A DNA stretch of 5,805 nucleotides from Lachnospiraceae bacterium (GTDB lineage: Bacteria; Bacillota; Clostridia; Lachnospirales; Lachnospiraceae). The DNA lies in the NCBI GenBank assembly GCA_004552595.1, contig SFNX01000106.1, positions 1 to 5,805 of the forward strand, in the 5' to 3' direction. How positions within the stretch are numbered: the stretch's first letter is position 1; the number at the start of each line of letters is the position of its first letter. Positions 5,219 to 5,805 of the stretch are shown here, piece by piece. The notes under the pieces are model-generated. The model searched no databases, was not told where the DNA came from, and saw only the letters and a list, made by a program, of their open reading frames with translations. Made by a program: the position numbers and the translations under genes.

Positions 5219-5612
5219 TAGATTTGAACAATTTGAAAGAATAACAAGAGAAAAAGAAGGCTTCATCAAGGAAATGGGGATGGAGCTTTTAGCTCTTGAA
5301 GAAGGCTATTGTAAAGGAAGAATTGTCCTTAAGGAAAAGCATACGAATCCAATGGGTTCGGCACACGGTGGGCTTGTTTTTGCACTGGCTGATACAATTG
5401 GAGGCATGGCAGCGATGAGCTATGGCGACAATGTTGTTACATTGAATGCAAGTGTGTGCTTTTTAAATCCTGCAATTGACACAGAATATATTGATGCAGA
5501 AGCTACTGTTGTCAGAGACGGGCGTACTACAGCGATTTATGATGTAATGGTTCGTACAACAGAGGAAGTTGATATTGCGAAGGTTACATTAACATACTAT
5601 AAGGTTATGTAA
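5211..5612 (+). CDS. PaaI-like hotdog-fold thioesterase
   Basis: A 133-residue soluble protein of normal length for a single-domain hotdog acyl-CoA thioesterase. The segment HTNPMGSAHGGLVFALADTI (44-63) is the hallmark of the PaaI group: Asn46, the H-G-G of residues 52-54 at the start of the central helix, and Asp61 as the likely catalytic acid. Later strands read VVTLNASVCFLNPA and IDAEATVVRDGRTTAIYDV, as usual for the family. Members hydrolyse thioesters of CoA with small or aromatic acyl groups and act as tetramers; the substrate here is not readable. Its ATG lies 8 bases inside the TSCPD gene end, with AGAGGA (5197-5202) 8 bases upstream, so translational coupling is likely. Confidence 0.88.
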   Translation: MNNRFEQFERITREKEGFIKEMGMELLALEEGYCKGRIVLKEKHTNPMGSAHGGLVFALADTIGGMAAMSYGDNVVTLNASVCFLNPAIDTEYIDAEATVVRDGRTTAIYDVMVRTTEEVDIAKVTLTYYKVM

Positions 5613-5658
5613 ACCAGAAAAATAAGCAACTTTCAGTGTGGATTATGTCAACCAACCT

Positions 5659-5689
5659 GATATATTTCTACGATATATTTTATATTTCT
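5659..5689 (+). repeat. AT-rich direct repeats ahead of the efflux permease gene
   Basis: GATATATTT occurs at 5659-5667 and 5672-5680, 13 bases apart. TATATTTCT occurs at 5661-5669 and 5681-5689, 20 bases apart. The repeats sit just before the ribosome binding site of the gene at 5703 and probably overlap its promoter, so they could be a regulator site. Low complexity weakens the case. Confidence 0.4.
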
Positions 5690-5702
5690 GAAAGGGTATA
5701 TT

Positions 5703-5805
5703 TTGGCAGATATTATTTTAGACACAGTAATTGATTTTATAAAGCTGCTTCCGTTTTTGTTTCTCACTTATCTGTTAATGGAGTGGATTGAGCACAATAC
5801 GGGAG
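5703..5805 (+). CDS. Start of a putative manganese/arsenic efflux permease (cut by window edge)
   Basis: Thirty-four codons are visible, opening with TTG and reading ADIILDTVIDFIKLLPFLFL and then TYLLMEWIEHNTG before the edge. The order D-T-x-x-D-x-x-K-L-L-P-F-L-F-L-T-Y-L-x-M-E-x-x-E-H is what I recall as the N-terminus of a clostridial multi-span membrane family annotated as putative manganese transporter or arsenic efflux protein (ArsP_2 type). It would give the first membrane helix with a short acidic-polar loop after it. GAAAGGG (5690-5696) is 6 bases before the TTG, and no in-frame ATG precedes it, so the TTG start is favoured. The first in-frame ATG, at 5778, would cut off the conserved N-terminus. 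Substrate and length cannot be judged here. Confidence 0.6.
   Translation, partial: MADIILDTVIDFIKLLPFLFLTYLLMEWIEHNTG

Overview
The window is a low-GC, densely packed, all plus-strand chromosomal segment. It looks like a clostridial gut-type Firmicute, most likely Lachnospiraceae. This is inferred from strong AGGAG-type ribosome binding sites, AT-rich codon use, a YoaP-type acetyltransferase, a TIGR03905-type TSCPD protein, a decayed ORF6N gene, and the start of a putative manganese/arsenic efflux permease. No rRNA, tRNA, CRISPR array or intact mobile element is visible.

Left part (1-1408). A strong intrinsic terminator (43-99) closes a transcription unit that lies outside the window. It is followed by about 125 bases that read like the frameshifted tail of a lost gene, and then by a GNAT acetyltransferase fused to a thioredoxin-like YoaP domain (270-1016). 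The 392-base gap after it is mostly a decayed ORF6N-domain (phage antirepressor-like) gene. Its fragments lie in three reading frames and it has lost about 14 codons. It carries two perfect DNA palindromes that encode the same motif, S-Q-I-(V/A)-T-S. The short open frame at 1183-1422 is the debris of this gene, not a separate protein.

Middle (1409-4840). A ketopantoate-reductase-family gene (1409-2326) is followed at once by a possible 31-residue ORF. Next comes a self-contained efflux operon: an ABC-2 ATPase (2503-3228), an ABC-2 permease that overlaps it by 4 bases (3225-3959), and a MerR-family regulator with a GyrI-like ligand domain (4004-4840). Just upstream is a textbook MerR-type promoter, in which the -35 and -10 boxes are 20 bases apart and an exact CTCCCC/GGGGAG dyad sits in the spacer. 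The simplest model is that the regulator senses a small molecule, realigns this promoter, and so induces both the pump and itself. A hairpin that overlaps the -10 box and ends in the Shine-Dalgarno sequence could keep read-through transcripts from being translated while leaving mRNA started at the MerR promoter free.

Right part (4841-5805). An extended -10 promoter drives a translationally coupled pair: an 80-residue TSCPD protein (4976-5218) and a PaaI-like hotdog thioesterase (5211-5612). After an AT-rich gap with direct repeats, the first 34 codons of a putative manganese/arsenic efflux permease begin at a TTG codon and run off the window edge.

The most noteworthy points are the paired coding palindromes with a symmetric compensatory change in the ORF6N remnant, and the combined MerR promoter and Shine-Dalgarno hairpin ahead of the efflux operon. 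All family assignments are from reading motifs; no database search was run.
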